Positions 52,330 to 64,000 of a stretch of DNA of 64,000 nt are shown here, in pieces. Each line of letters begins with the position of its first letter. Position 1 is the stretch's first letter. The notes beneath the pieces are model-generated. The model saw nothing but the letters and a program-made list of their open reading frames with translations, did no database searches and was not told the DNA's origin. This stretch comes from Erigeron canadensis (taxonomy: Eukaryota; Streptophyta; Magnoliopsida; Asterales; Asteraceae), in NCBI RefSeq assembly GCF_010389155.1, contig NC_057761.1, positions 58,216,587 to 58,280,586 of the forward strand. The letters run 5' to 3'. The translations under genes were made by a program, and so were the position numbers.

Positions 52330-54726
52330 AGTCATGTTTCCTAGAAGATAAATAGTAAATTCCAAAAACCATAACTAGGATAAATAAAAATATTTGACAA
52401 AAGAAACAAATACGAGTATTAATTTATTGACAAATTTCAAAAAAATAAGGATTTAAATTAATGTGTAACTACTGTTTATCATAAAAATAAAATCTGGGTA
52501 AAATTCTATCCACATGTTTTTTGTTTTTTTTTTCTATCCACAGATCGAATAGAAAGTCTAAACTATTTAGATAAACATTTATCACAATAAAGTTTCACCT
52601 CACCATGATACATGTTTTATTTTTTTTATAAAAAAAGTTGTTTATTGTCATATTGAAAAAAGAACTCTTGCTCTAATAACTTCTTTATATGAATACTGAA
52701 AATAGCTTGTTTTCCTTTTATTTTGTAAAAATCTACCGAGCTTTACAAAGTTAACTTTTTTTAATAATTAATTATATACATTTACAAAAACTGTGACAAG
52801 TAACATAATATCAAGCCTATTTTCTTTTAAATATACCAGTACTAAGGTTTTACTAAGATTGTGTTTATAATTTTGTATTTTCGAGTTTAACTTCTAAACA
52901 TACTGTATATTCTACAGGTTCCAAGTTGTTTTTTCAAAATAAATGTGACTGAGAAAGACGCTCGGAAACGTGGATTACTTTAATGTGATCAATGAAACGC
53001 ATGTTCTATCTAATTTACTTATTTAAATTTTAAATGCATGCTCAACCTACTTCAGCTCTCTTTCGCATGTGTGTAGTCACATATATACTTCAAATGTTTT
53101 TTAGGACTCTACTATACATGTTTTTGCAGAGCAGCAGAGGTATAATAACACACTCTAGTGATAAGCCGAATTCAGATTCGAACCTCATTATATAACCTAT
53201 TGGTGGTAATGACGGTGTCGAGTATTTTAGAAAATAAGAGATTACGATTTAAATTAGTAAGATAAAAGTTTAACGTATCAATTTTGATCATTTTGTATTA
53301 GTCTTACCTAAAAAGGTAGTTCATTAAAGACAAATGGGTAACTTCCGATGTCCTATTTTTCTTAACTATTTCCAAAAAGGTATATATAATCGCGCAATGC
53401 GCGCAGTGGTGGTGGCGACGACAACAGTTTGGTGGTGGCGGAGACTTGTGACGATGGCAGCAATTATTGATGGTGGCAGAGACAGAGCCATGAATTTTTA
53501 TGCGATGAGACAATTTTAAAAATTGTTTGTTATATTTAGAAGAGTCGTATCCGAGAATGTAAAGAAAAAAAATGGACCATAGCTTGAGAATAAAAAATGA
53601 ACCATCAAATAAACTTATTGCTCACACCGGGTGTAACACTCATATTTAAAAATATCAGTATTATAATAAATAAAGACTACATGTGTCGGACAATGTCTTA
53701 TTAAATGAAAACGTATTCAATCATAATGTACGAAACCCAAAATATATACCTTTTAGGAAATAATAATTAGCTTGTAAAAATATCTTTTCTACCTAACTGT
53801 TATGATTATGATTATTAGTTGTTTATTATATATAATAATTTGAAAGAAAATATTTTTTCACAAATAACTATACTATTAAATGTATTACATAGTTACATAT
53901 AAATAGAGAAAACTTTTTTTTAAACCTTTCTTCATTCTTTTAAATAAAAATCAAAACAACTCAAGTTTTTTTTCTTTTAATGAAAAGATCTATTTCAAAA
54001 TTAATGTTTAGATGACCAATAACTTCCAAAGAATAAGCTTATGATAATGTAGGTAACATTTGTATTTATTTCCGGCTTATTTTTTCTTACTTTTAGAAAA
54101 TAATTACAAATGGCATTTAAATTATGAAAAATTACATTGTACTAAAATTGAAGTGGGGGCAGGTGACCCCACTGCCCCCGTCCTTGGATGGTAGTGACTG
54201 TGTCGAGTGGTGTACGTAGGTTGATGTAAATGTAATTGATATAAATGTGGTGATGGATTTATTTTAAAAGATAAATATTTAATGTGTAAATTCGTAAGAT
54301 AAGAGTATATGATGTAAGTTAATTTATTGGAAACAAATTGGTTAAAACTTTATAAGTCTTTTTGATAATAATAAAAAAGTTTATTAAGGAAAATTGGGTT
54401 GTTTTTTATGTTTTATTTTCTTAACCACTTTTAAAAGGGAAACAAGTTATAATTTCTATAAGTTGGTATAAATTTAGAAAAGAGTTAGAAAATGGTCGTG
54501 AGAGACGTTATTTTTATATATAATAAAAGAAAATTGTCTTACAAAACTATTTTTAGAAAACAACATTATGTTTATATTTTTTCCAAAAAAATTTATTTTA
54601 TTTATGATGTCATATTTAATATTGAATATTTTTAAAGATAAATTGTTCATTAAATACTTATTTTAAATTTTTATTTTTATTTTAAAAATTTTTTATGTTT
54701 TGTTAATGCAATAGGTACCCATATAT
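52330..54726. other. Intergenic with Helitron-like remnants
   Basis: No gene is seen. At about 53385-53480, TATAATCGCGCAATGCGCGC followed by GTGGTGGTGGCGACG-type sequence resembles a minus-oriented Helitron 3' end, and the open frames there are its chance frames. A B-box-like GGTTCGAATCT on the minus strand near 53183 may be SINE debris. Confidence 0.35.
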
Positions 54727-54985
54727 CTATAATCCCTTATAAAATATATTGGACTCCCTATTTTAGAAATTCAACAATCTATTCAATATCCTCATATTGC
54801 CCCTAATTCACACGTTACCTCTAATTCTATATCTCTAAACACAATCAGACAAACATTTTACCAAGATCTAACACAGTCACTTCTTTCTCTCCTTTCTATT
54901 TACACACACGCATATCGATTCCCCCACTGTTTTGTATTATTATCACCGTTTAACCATCGCAACGCGCGAACACCAACCCTCGTAT
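54727..54985 (+). mobile_element. Decayed short Helitron
   Basis: It starts TCTATAATCCCTTATAAAAT and ends CATCGCAACGCGCGAACACC then CTCG where CTAG is expected. Both ends resemble the copy at 13424-13671. The mutated end suggests it is old. Confidence 0.5.
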
Positions 54986-56559
54986 ATATAAATTATGTTA
55001 GTCAATTTAATATCTCCAAACCAAGTTATAATACGTCAATAACAAAAATTACATATATTTTTTTTATAATTTTTTTGCTTTTAATAGTACAGTAGTAAAA
55101 TGAAACTCTAATTGAATTTTAGTACAAAATTTTGAAAAGTTTAGAGCTAAGCAAAGTGAGTTATGAAAAAAAAAATATATGTAAACCGAATAATTGCATT
55201 ACTAAATACCAATCAATTTGAAATATATAAAAATGTAAAAAGATATTAATTATTTAATTATTTAAAGAATATCAATTAATTCTAAAAGAATATTCAAAAT
55301 AATTTTAATTAATATCTTTGTAAATATTTAGATGATGAGTTAATATATGTGGGTAAAAATTTATTAATTATTTAGGTGGACCTTAAAAGATATTAATATT
55401 TAATGTTTGAAATAAGTAACTTGTATTATTGTGCTATAGAGTTGTATCATGTATATGCATTAAGAAGTTGTACCAAAAGCTTTAAAAAGAGTAAAAAAAG
55501 GGTTGGTTTTTAGTATAGATACTAAAGTGATCCCCAGTTACCATATACACATATCGATTCACCCTTTGTAGTTTGTAATGTACTAATGCTAAATATGTTA
55601 AGCGACAAATATATCAAAATATATAAAAATTTTGCTAAATACTCCAAAAGATGTCTTACTTCGAAATCCTTGATTAAAATTTTTGAAAGTAGTCATGAAA
55701 ATAATCGGAAATATTAATGTGGATACCTTGGTTACTTTAATACATAAAAATATTGTAAAGGATTTATTTTTCAAAAACCGCTACTTTTAACATACATTCT
55801 ACTTTCTAACAATGTGCTCTATGTCAAAGTGTCAAACACCGTTATTATGGGCTGGGCCATAAAAGGTACTATAGATTGGTCCACACATACGAGCTAATTT
55901 ACCAATAAGGGCCTTATGCCACTACTGTGGACCACAGTTGAGCACGAAATTTCAACAACACAAACACCAACCATTTTACCACCTAATGAATTAACATCCC
56001 TCACAATTAACAAATAATTGAAACTATTCTGGCTTGTCCTTAATTTCTTATATAATAATAATAGTCATAACCCATCTTGACTTTTTGATATAGAAAAAAT
56101 TACTAATTGATTTGCTTTCTATAAACTAAAGGAAATCATGCCTTAATCATGTCTTCAGATCTAAGTGATATTATTCTATATTTTCTGGGCTATTATAAAA
56201 TACTTTTGCTAGAAACATGTCGCGGGTTCAAATCCATTTCCAACCCTCATACTCAAAAATCAAAATCATGTACCCATTGCCTAGTAGAAGCATATATTTT
56301 GTTAACAAGTTTTTTATAAAAAAATCCTTCTAACCATAAGACTTCTTATGAAAGATCATACATACAGATAACGATATGCCATTTGAAAGGAATATCAACA
56401 TGAACACCCAAAAGCATACAAAAACAAACACATTTGCTACTGATACGATGCAACAAACACGGTTACCCTCTAGCTAGTTTAATCAAACCGAAAACAAAAT
56501 GGACTAGACAGAAAATTAGGCCTCAAATGATATATGTGGGTACACATTTGTCACATTCC
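54986..56559. other. Intergenic, nothing recognised
   Basis: Very AT-rich, with no supported gene. A tRNA-like B-box string (GGGTTCAAATCC at about 56224) has no matching tRNA body around it. Confidence 0.4.
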
Positions 56560-56937
56560 TTACTTGCATTCGACACCAACTTCAGCTGCACGATGGGGTT
56601 TGTTTTTCCTTCTGCTCCCAATTTGACGAAAACCATTTGATCTTCGGGTTCCATTTGGGCTTTCTTTTTTTACTAGATTATTATCCTTTTCTTTCGCCTC
56701 TTTGTTCCTTTTCCTCTTCTTCTCATTCAAATCAGAAATCGAGTTGTCATCACCATCATCATCAGCAGCATCTTCTTGTTCTTCAATCTTTTCGACATCT
56801 TCATCGTCTATAAATGGTTTTTGATGTCTACTCTTTCGTTTCTGAGCCAGAGTTTTTTCGTCTTCACCACCAGTTGCAGGATCATCATTTTTGTGTGTTA
56901 AAGTAGCCCTTTTCCCTTTTGCTTTAGCTTTACCCAT
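56560..56937 (-). CDS. Small lysine/acid-rich, probably nuclear protein, function unknown
   Basis: A single open frame of 125 residues starts at MGKAKAKGKRATLTHKND. An in-frame upstream ATG would add 19 hydrophobic residues, but a likely 3' splice site (TTTTGGCAG near 56979) suggests that part is leader sequence. The chain is highly charged: basic N-terminus, an acidic stretch of Asp/Glu in the middle (IDDEDVEKIEEQEDAADDDGDD), a KKRKRNKEAKEK basic block that could serve as a nuclear import signal, and a C-terminus RRKNKPHRAAEVGVECK. The C-terminus is the part that looks most conserved in style. No enzyme motif. I do not recognise the family with certainty; nucleolar or chromatin roles are guesses. 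Confidence 0.7.
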   Translation of the reverse strand: MGKAKAKGKRATLTHKNDDPATGGEDEKTLAQKRKSRHQKPFIDDEDVEKIEEQEDAADDDGDDNSISDLNEKKRKRNKEAKEKDNNLVKKESPNGTRRSNGFRQIGSRRKNKPHRAAEVGVECK

Positions 56938-56978
56938 GCTTCCACCAATCAAGAAACTTATCAAACCAGTAACCAAAT

Positions 56979-58594
56979 CTGCCAAAATAATCATAAAAAA
57001 ATAGATACTTTAATTCCCTGGTATTAATAAAAATACACTCTAAAGGCAACAATATGTCTATATTCAAAAAAAATAAAATCATGGGTATTAGGTCCTTTTT
57101 TAATAAACAAAACAACCAATTGGTGAGCCTAAAGCACTACGTACATCTGAGTCAAAAATACTCGCCCTACAAATAACATAACAGGAAAAACCAACTCTAT
57201 TTAACCAAGAAATATGATTTAAGGTTGAAACTTTTATGATTTTTCAAATAAAATAAAAATGTAGTACTAAATGTCCTATCTAAAATTAAGTAATCCAAGA
57301 GCAAATAACAATGATCAGCCTGAAGCTTATGAGAAACGAAGATCTATATATAAAAGATTAAAGAGACATAGATTGACTGCGAGGCTAGATCCAAGAAACC
57401 AGATTTTGACAACAGAACTTAAGTAACAAACATATATGATAAAATAAAAAATAAAAAAAATACAGGCAGATTAAGAAGAGATAAACTAACCATTTGATGT
57501 ATCAGAAAAACCTCTTGTGCAGAGTCGGCCAGTTAAAACATTTTTGATGAGACGTTGTATATATTTTTAAATAAAAAAAAAAATAACAGATCAAGAAAGA
57601 TGGTGATTTAGTAATAAACAGAGAAAATGGTCCCAAAAAGCAAATAAGGAAGAAGATAAAGAACAGAAAAATGGGCTTTAATTGGTTAATGTAGAATTGT
57701 AGATGGGAATGTATGTATGTATGTAGTTTGGAAAGTGAAATAGTTGTAAGTTATTAAAGTGTGTGTGTGATGAAATCTAAGTCCAAATCCAAATTCAAAG
57801 ACAAGGTCTAAAGGGTAGATTTGGTAAAGAGTACTTGGGGAAAAAAAGATACTTCCTTCACCTTCTTCTTTACTTAAAAAAACTACTAATTTCTTTTCCT
57901 TCTTTTTTACTCTATCTAAATCATTTCTATAGTAATATATCATGACTATAGTCTAGTTGAAGTAATGCCTTTACATTTATTTATGCTTATATTTAAAACA
58001 TTATACCAAATTTATAAAAATTTGGAAGAGATGGACACTGAAGTAAAGTAATCCAACCTTTGCTTTTCATCATACTATAAAACATTATTTTTACTATTTA
58101 AGTCAAAGCTTTACTAAATAGAAACCAAAAAGTTCTCACATTTTATGATTCGAAGAAAACGTTATTGATCAAATATCTTAGAGTGATTGTTAACAAATAC
58201 TAGTAAAATATAAATACAGGGAGAATTTGGCTATATATAACAATATATTGTTTAAAAGTTAGATATGATGCTAGCCTATTTAAATTAGTTTGTCTGAACT
58301 GGAAAGTATCCGCACAATGTAACAGCAGCAATAGGTGGTGGTGACGGCAACAAGTGGTGGTAGTGGTGCGGTGACAAGTGGTGGTAGTAGTTGTGGTGAT
58401 GACGTCGACGAGTAGTGTAAGTTATCGATATAAAAAATGATGATGTAGTTATCTTATGTGTTAATTATATGCATTTCAAGTAGATTTTATAGATATTTCA
58501 TGTAGAGATGTTTGAAATAATGAATAAAGAAGAAGCATTTTGAGTTATCAATTTCTTAGTTGGAAAAAAAAGGAATAAATGTTTTATAATGTAA
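56979..58594. other. Upstream region of the small nuclear-type gene
   Basis: It holds the presumed 5' UTR intron of the minus-strand gene. A GTATGTATGTATGTA microsatellite lies near 57709-57724 and GTGTGTGT at 57761-57768. A patch at 58310-58410 (GTGGTGGTAGTGGTGCGGTGAC) resembles a decayed Helitron end. No further gene is supported; the 85-codon frame at 57686-57943 has no family character. Confidence 0.4.
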
Positions 58595-59653
58595 CTATGT
58601 TTTTTATCCGCACGATGTGTGATCGTTAAATTGATTTTTTAATGCTTTTAAAATTTTACGTTGACAAATAAATTTATAATAAACAACATTTATATAAAAA
58701 ATATATGTATAAATAATTGAATGTATTTAAAAACCAAGCTCTCTTAATAATAGAAAATATCATTATTACTTATATTCAGATTTAATTAGATTTTAAAAAA
58801 GAAAAGAGAAACGGAAACCACTATGTCTTTACTCTATACAGTCAACTTTTTAGTTTTGTACTTTTTATTTAAGGTGTGGATCATTTGCTCATAACATAAG
58901 GGATCTAGCTTACGTTGTCTTAACTTGGTCTGCGCTAGAAGTGCTCAATCATTAAACTATTAGGAGAAGTACTTTTTAGTTTTGTACTGCAACACAATAA
59001 AATCTAAATGAAAATTAACTAACAATAAAATATAATAAGAAAAAACATCCATATATCAATAAAGTTTGAATGAACAATGAACTAACAATAAAAAAATAAA
59101 ATTAGAACATATACATTTGCATACCTAATGATATGTGCCGGCATTTGTAACATATATGTAGAATTTTGATTCGGGTTTTTGAAAAAATCAATTTGAATGG
59201 ATGTCAATAAAAGTAATGGTTAGCTATTTTGTTGAGAGGTATTATTATTTAATCATGTTTTTGAGTTGTCTTTGAGTTTTGATTAATTTTCTTCCTGTAT
59301 TAATGAACAAATCAATTTTGTGATAGTTGCTTTATGGGAAATGATAAATATGTATGGAAAATCTTTTTTCAATATGGTGGAGGATTTATGTCTTCCTATA
59401 AAATTGGATGTAATTAGTGAAATATATATAATTTATACTTTTTCATATATCTTGTACGGGAAATATTGAAGTATTATATTGGATTTATGAGATTTGAAAG
59501 ATTTATTTGGATATTATTAATATAAATAAATAGAAATAAATATTGTGACAAAATTATGGAGATAACACATAGGATTTAAGCTTATGTAGCAATGTCATAA
59601 CATAGCTTTGAATTGAAGAGGCTTTAGTCTGGTTAAGTACTGTTTTATATAGA
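58595..59653 (-). mobile_element. Helitron, minus orientation
   Basis: On the minus strand it begins TCTATATAAAACAGTACTTA and ends with CACACATCGTGCGGATAAAAAAC and a decayed CTAG (ATAG). A SINE fragment like that at 32.0 kb sits inside (about 58910-58960). It ends two bases before the next Helitron, so two copies lie head to tail. No Rep/helicase frame. Confidence 0.65.
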
Positions 59654-59655
59654 TA

Positions 59656-61278
59656 CTAGGTTTTTTACCTGCACGATGTGCGGCTATTTAAATATTTGCG
59701 TGATCATTTAAAATATCGTTAATGAAATATAGAAAACTAATCTAGATGTAAAGATATGTTGATGATTGGTAGAAGTATTTTTTGCTAAATTATACATCCA
59801 TATTATTCATTGGCCCTTGTATTCATTGGAGTTTAGTAATAGTTGTAGTTTATGGTTGATAAATGTACTCGAATTACTTGAAATCTACATAGTTTTAAAG
59901 TTATCTCTTACCATGATGTGTGCTATTTTGCATCCTTATAAACAATGAACATTCTTAAATGTTAAGAAACAAAATCGTTAGTGATTTATATATATAAGAA
60001 AAAAAATAAGGGAGATTGATATAAAACTCAAAAAAATATAAAATTAAACCTATGTTACACAATACAAAGTACATACCTTCTAATTTGATAAACATAAAGA
60101 AGTGGATATTTCCATAACCGATGATTCAAAGTTATTTGATCCGAAAATTATTGGAGAACTATAGTTCAAGATATATATATATATATATATATATGTTCTT
60201 ACAAGACTAAATTAAACATTGTGTAGAAAAAAATTGAGAGGAAAATAAAACATATATCAATCTAAAATAACATATTTCAATCTAAAATAGATGAATTTTA
60301 ATACCTATATAGTATTCAAAATAAGTATATTAGATTATTCTTTTTTTAAATATTACATAACATCTTTGAGGTAGTCTTATTTTCTAGAATATATACATGT
60401 TCATGCATTTTTTAGTTAATTATTAGTGGCAAATATTTACTTTTGAAAATCACTTATTTATTATATTGAGAAACTTTTGCCAAACAAATTTAGAAATGGA
60501 TTTAAATGTGTTATTTATTTGTTTATTTTCTTTATATATATGTATATGTATATATGTATATCTATATATCTAATAAAACAATAGTTATCCTAGCTTTTTA
60601 AAATCATCCAACTCAACTTAAAATTATCTTTAGATTTTGCCACATAAGATATTTCCTATGTGTCATCTTTATGAATTTTTCCCATTTAATATATACTACA
60701 TTCCTTTTTTGTTACAATATCAATAAAATAAAATCACAACATATTATGAATAAAATAATCAACTTTTAATTTATTTCCAAATAAATAATTACTAGCACCT
60801 TTTTTCCAATATATAAGTTTATTAATTACTAACATATAGAAGCGTCTATATCAATATGTGTTTTATACTAAATCAATATAACAAGTTTATTTCACAAAAT
60901 TGTTGTTGCTAATTGTTTGTATGTATTCTAATATTTTGTTTGTCCACTCATTTATGCAGTGGATTTGACTATTTAGAAAATTTTTTGAATATTTGATTTT
61001 TAAATATTTTCAATTATTTTATATAATTTTTTTATCGAAACATTGCTTATTAGAGATTTTATTGATTCAATACTAAAAGTTTTGAAATATAATCTAAGAG
61101 CCGCACATCGTGCGGGAAAAAAATCCTTGTATATAAATAAAAATATAAGAGAAATATTGTAAAAAAGTGTGGAGATGGCACATAAGATTTATCCTATGTG
61201 GCAATATTTAAAGATAGTTTTAGAATTGAGGAAGACTTTAAATTGTTAAGATTCCTAATATTTTAATAATTATATAGA
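59656..61278 (-). mobile_element. Helitron, minus orientation, host of a nested copy
   Basis: The minus-strand 3' end CCGCACATCGTGCAGGTAAAAAAC then CTAG is at 59656. The 5' end TCTATATAATTATTAAAATA is at 61278. Most of its extra length is a plus-oriented Helitron nested at about 60561-61130. Phrases GGAGATGGCACATAAGATTT and GGAGATAACACATAGGATTT mark the shared subterminal region of the family. Confidence 0.6.
60561..61130 (+). mobile_element. Nested Helitron, plus orientation
   Basis: The 5' end TCTATATATCTAATAAAACA and the 3' end CCGCACATCGTGCGGGAAAA... then CTTG (for CTAG) and T enclose about 570 bp, the same size as the copy at 21477-22063. It lies inside the oppositely oriented element at 59656-61278. 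Confidence 0.6.
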
Positions 61279-62137
61279 TTAATTAATACGGATGATTTTA
61301 TTTCGCTTTTAAAATTTAAACGAGGCAAATGGAGTTTAATTTATCTTGGCACCAAAATGATGACCACAATACACACAAACGCTTTAAACCTTTTCTTATT
61401 AAGAAAATTTTAGGCTTGTGGAGATTTATCATTTTCCATATTTAAACTTACAAGCCCAAATTATATGAACTTATGAAGTTGGGCTCAGATTAACCCAAAG
61501 TTCGATTGTTTTTTGTTAGAGAAAAGCTTTATCAAATGGGCCCATGATTTAATCTGATGGAGTGGTTTAAATTTGTATATTAGTTATGTAATGGATCAGC
61601 GAAATTGTTCAAGAACTTCAGGGTCGATTTTATAGATTAAGTTGTTCTGATAGTGAAGTAAAGAATCTTGGTTTTGTGATAATAGTCCATATCATCGTCT
61701 TTCGGTCAATATAGTATTCAGGTGTTAATAACAAATGCATATCAAAAACTAGTTCGGTGTTCATAGCTTTTTGCCAATCCAAATGTTTTGTTGGTAGTCT
61801 TTTAGAAAGGCAACCTGAAAACGTACAATGGTTGAATACTTGATATATATATATAGTAATATCACTTAGCTTGGTGAACACATATATTCTTGTAGTTCTC
61901 TTCTTTATATTTTACAGTACATCAAACTTAATTGGGGTCAGTCAGAAAACCATAGAAATATGCATTATTCACGAGATGGGTCAAATATTGTTTATAGAGA
62001 AATTAAACATAGAGAGGAGGAGCTAGTGTAATTACAAGAGTACGTACAATCATGCATACCTTACAAGAAAACTTTGAGATTGACATATATGGTGCACTTA
62101 ACATATACAAATCTTCCTCCAATTTGTTCTCCAAAGA
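61279..62137. other. Intergenic, nothing recognised
   Basis: AT-rich DNA. An 83-codon minus-strand frame (61630-61881) has no signal peptide or family motif and is treated as chance. Confidence 0.4.
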
Positions 62138-62270
62138 GAAACATAGCTATTGGTGGTGCAATGACGACGCCGGGTTAATATGCCACATAGCCAGATACAT
62201 ACACCATCTATGTATATACTCATACTAGCCAACTCGGCGTCCCTCATTGCACCACTAACAACCATGTTTC
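62138..62270 (+). ncRNA. MicroRNA-precursor-like hairpin
   Basis: A 133-nt imperfect stem-loop. The 5' arm GGTGGTGCAATGACGACGCC (from about 62152) faces the 3' arm GGCGTCCCTCATTGCACCAC (62237-62256), with few mismatches, one bulge and G-U pairs. Outer GAAACAT/ATGTTTC and inner ATACATA/TATGTAT stems extend it. The best-conserved pairing is in the middle of the arms and not at the ends, as in microRNA precursors and unlike MITEs. It matches no plant microRNA family that I recognise. The strand is not determined; the complementary transcript would also fold. Confidence 0.45.
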
Positions 62271-63141
62271 AAAATTTATGTGACATACCATCATATAGTA
62301 TATATATATTAATTAGGAAACCAAAAATTAATAGAAGCTGATGAAATCTAAATTAAGAATGAGACTAAATGCGACTAATTATTGATAATTAGCTAGCTAC
62401 ATATGCTTGAGATAACAATTGAACACCTCTTGCCACCTTATATAGAGTCACCAATGTCCCTCCCCACTTCAACCTATAGATGCTCATAGGATGATGCTCT
62501 TCATTTGGTGTTTGGTGATCCCCTTATCAACGGTGTTGGTTTGATCCGTACGCTAGCAAATGATATATCGTTTTCTGGATTTATTCGACTTTTTTACTAC
62601 TCCGTCACACGAATATGATTCCTAACTCACAAAAAGTAAGTGATATAGAAATCAATCTTCTTTACTTATAACTTTGTATATGACGACATATACATCATAT
62701 GGAATCAACAAAAGAAAGAACCACCCACTTGCTCCCAACATATTATGCTGACAGTGAATTAATAAAAATACACCAATTAATCTGTTACCGAACTTTATCA
62801 ATATTCAATTCGGATGTGCATACTAATTTATTAACTTGTTATTAGTAAAGTGCCAATATAAATCAAACTTCATATGCAGCAAAAGAGAATATATCATTTA
62901 TAAACCAGCTTTGATTAACTTAAACTATATATGATCATAATTGTGAATCAATATGTGTACTAATAAATACTATATAAACCCACCACTAATTTTACAAAAT
63001 ATACTACAACAAGACTTTATACACTGAAGTTTCCACACTATCAGAGCTAAAAAAAAGAGAGAGAGAGCTAAAAATAAAGTAAAATGTGAAAAGAAAAGAA
63101 ACGAAAAACACTTCAGATTCTATTCTTCATCACCAGAGACA
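62271..63141. other. Intergenic, nothing recognised
   Basis: AT-rich DNA with no supported gene. The 3' UTR of the minus-strand peptide gene probably occupies its right end. Confidence 0.4.
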
Positions 63142-63393
63142 CTAATTTTGTGTTGGGTTTGAAGTACTTGGCGGGCGTTTCCTCAAACTAGCTTCCACGG
63201 ATGTCTCGGACGTATTCATGGATGCTTTCATATTAGATGGAGTTGTAGGAATTGAGGTAAGAGAAGAAGTCAGTAATCTTCTTGGTTTACTTCTATCTTT
63301 GACCGAAAACGATGTGATCAAAGGAGAGCACGAAACAATATGATGAAAGAAAATCAAAGAAATTAAGAAACCGAATACTTTGTAATTAGCCAT
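63142..63393 (-). CDS. Secreted small peptide precursor, CLE/IDA-like C-terminus
   Basis: An intronless frame of 83 residues. The first about 22 residues (MANYKVFGFLISLIFFHHIVS) form a clear signal peptide. A variable Ser/Thr/Lys-rich middle follows, with a basic KPRRLL, and the chain ends KRPPSTSNPTQN (72-83) right at the stop codon. Short precursor, signal peptide, unconserved middle and Pro/Ser/Asn-rich terminal dodecapeptide with preceding basic residues are the plan of plant peptide hormones. Aligned to CLE peptides, Pro4, Ser5, Asn8, Pro9 and Asn12 agree, and NPT.N recalls CLE46-type ends; Gly6 and Pro7 do not match. The PPS...N pattern also fits IDA-like peptides. Family assignment is tentative; the secreted-peptide reading is firmer. 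Confidence 0.65.
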   Translation of the reverse strand: MANYKVFGFLISLIFFHHIVSCSPLITSFSVKDRSKPRRLLTSSLTSIPTTPSNMKASMNTSETSVEASLRKRPPSTSNPTQN

Positions 63394-64000
63394 AGTGTTT
63401 GTCTTTTTACAGGATTCTCGATATATTCTTGAACCTTGGTGCTAAGAAGATGAGATGAATGAAATGAAATATCGATTTCTTGTATAGAAATTAAAGATGG
63501 CCAAATGTTATAACTTGATGCTACTTATGGTCAAGTCTGACAATGCATGTGTAATGTTACCTATTACTATAAATAATATATGAAAAGAAAGGATTATAAA
63601 GCTAGAGAGAAACAAGTGTAAAGTGTGGTTTGATTTTGTAAAAGTTTTATACTAAATACGCGTTTTAATTAGATGATTTATTTTATGTAAAAAGGGGAAA
63701 TGTGGGATGGGCAGGGGTGGGTCTTGACTCCTTTATGGTAACATAGACCACACGGGTGGATGAGCATATGTGGTTGGACCAGCATGGGTCATTGACTGAT
63801 CATTTTGTATGTATTTTTTGGATCTGCATACGCATTTATATACAGAATATCTTGGTAGTTTATAAGGTTCCAAAATAAAATAAACATGATCAGGAGCAGC
63901 TCCGGTACAACGTATGGCGGTTTGTCAGCTTATGATGCAGATTGGATATTTTAATATAACTATGTGTTGAACTAAACTTAATAAACCAGTATAACTGAAG
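63394..64000. other. Upstream region of the secreted-peptide gene
   Basis: Contains the leader and promoter of the minus-strand gene. A TATTTATAG on the minus strand near 63571 could be its TATA box, although it is about 180 bp from the start. No other gene. Confidence 0.35.

Noticed and set aside
53304..53519. Overlapping frames rich in His/Cys and Trp
   Set aside because: GTGGTGG-type Helitron-end repeats produce them on both strands.

Overview
The window is nuclear DNA of a flowering plant. It is strongly AT-rich, its genes are split by GT-AG introns, and its proteins are plant families (chloroplast-type lipoxygenases, a secreted GH1 beta-glucosidase). The spaces between genes and the long introns are full of small DNA transposons and Helitrons. 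The protein style suggests an asterid eudicot, perhaps Asteraceae, but that is inference. All gene models were spliced by eye from open frames, splice sites and family similarity. No transcript data were used.

Layout. (1) 1.6-11.2 kb, plus strand: one very large gene coding for about 2,302 residues. In order it carries a flavin amine-oxidase-like module, a fatty-acyl-AMP-ligase-like adenylation domain, a phosphopantetheine carrier domain, membrane segments with left-handed beta-helix repeats, a catalase-like haem domain, more membrane segments and a last beta-helix. This is the most unusual object in the window. (2) 11.2-22.3 kb: no gene, but a dense cluster of Tourist, Stowaway, hAT, Mutator-like and Helitron elements, several with clear target-site duplications. 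(3) 22.4-48.7 kb: three tandem plus-strand lipoxygenase genes of the plastid LOX2/13-LOX type (called A, B and C here), each with nine exons and matching intron phases. Copy C lacks the transit-peptide part of exon 1. Copy A has long introns carrying transposons, and intron 1 of C holds a nearly perfect 486-bp fold-back element. (4) 49.0-52.2 kb, minus strand: a 13-exon beta-glucosidase gene convergent with lipoxygenase C. (5) 56.6-56.9 kb, minus strand: a small lysine/acid-rich, probably nuclear protein of unknown function. (6) 58.6-61.3 kb: tandem and nested Helitrons. (7) 62.1-62.3 kb: a microRNA-precursor-like hairpin. (8) 63.1-63.4 kb, minus strand: an 83-residue secreted peptide precursor with a CLE/IDA-like C-terminus.

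How the genes may work together. The three lipoxygenases would oxygenate linolenic/linoleic acid at C-13, feeding oxylipin routes (jasmonates, leaf aldehydes). The giant protein looks like an acyl-activating, carrier-bound, membrane-tethered assembly enzyme with two redox modules, so lipid chemistry is a shared theme. Nothing in the sequence proves a functional link between it and the lipoxygenases, and about 11 kb of transposons separates them. The beta-glucosidase and the secreted peptide appear independent.
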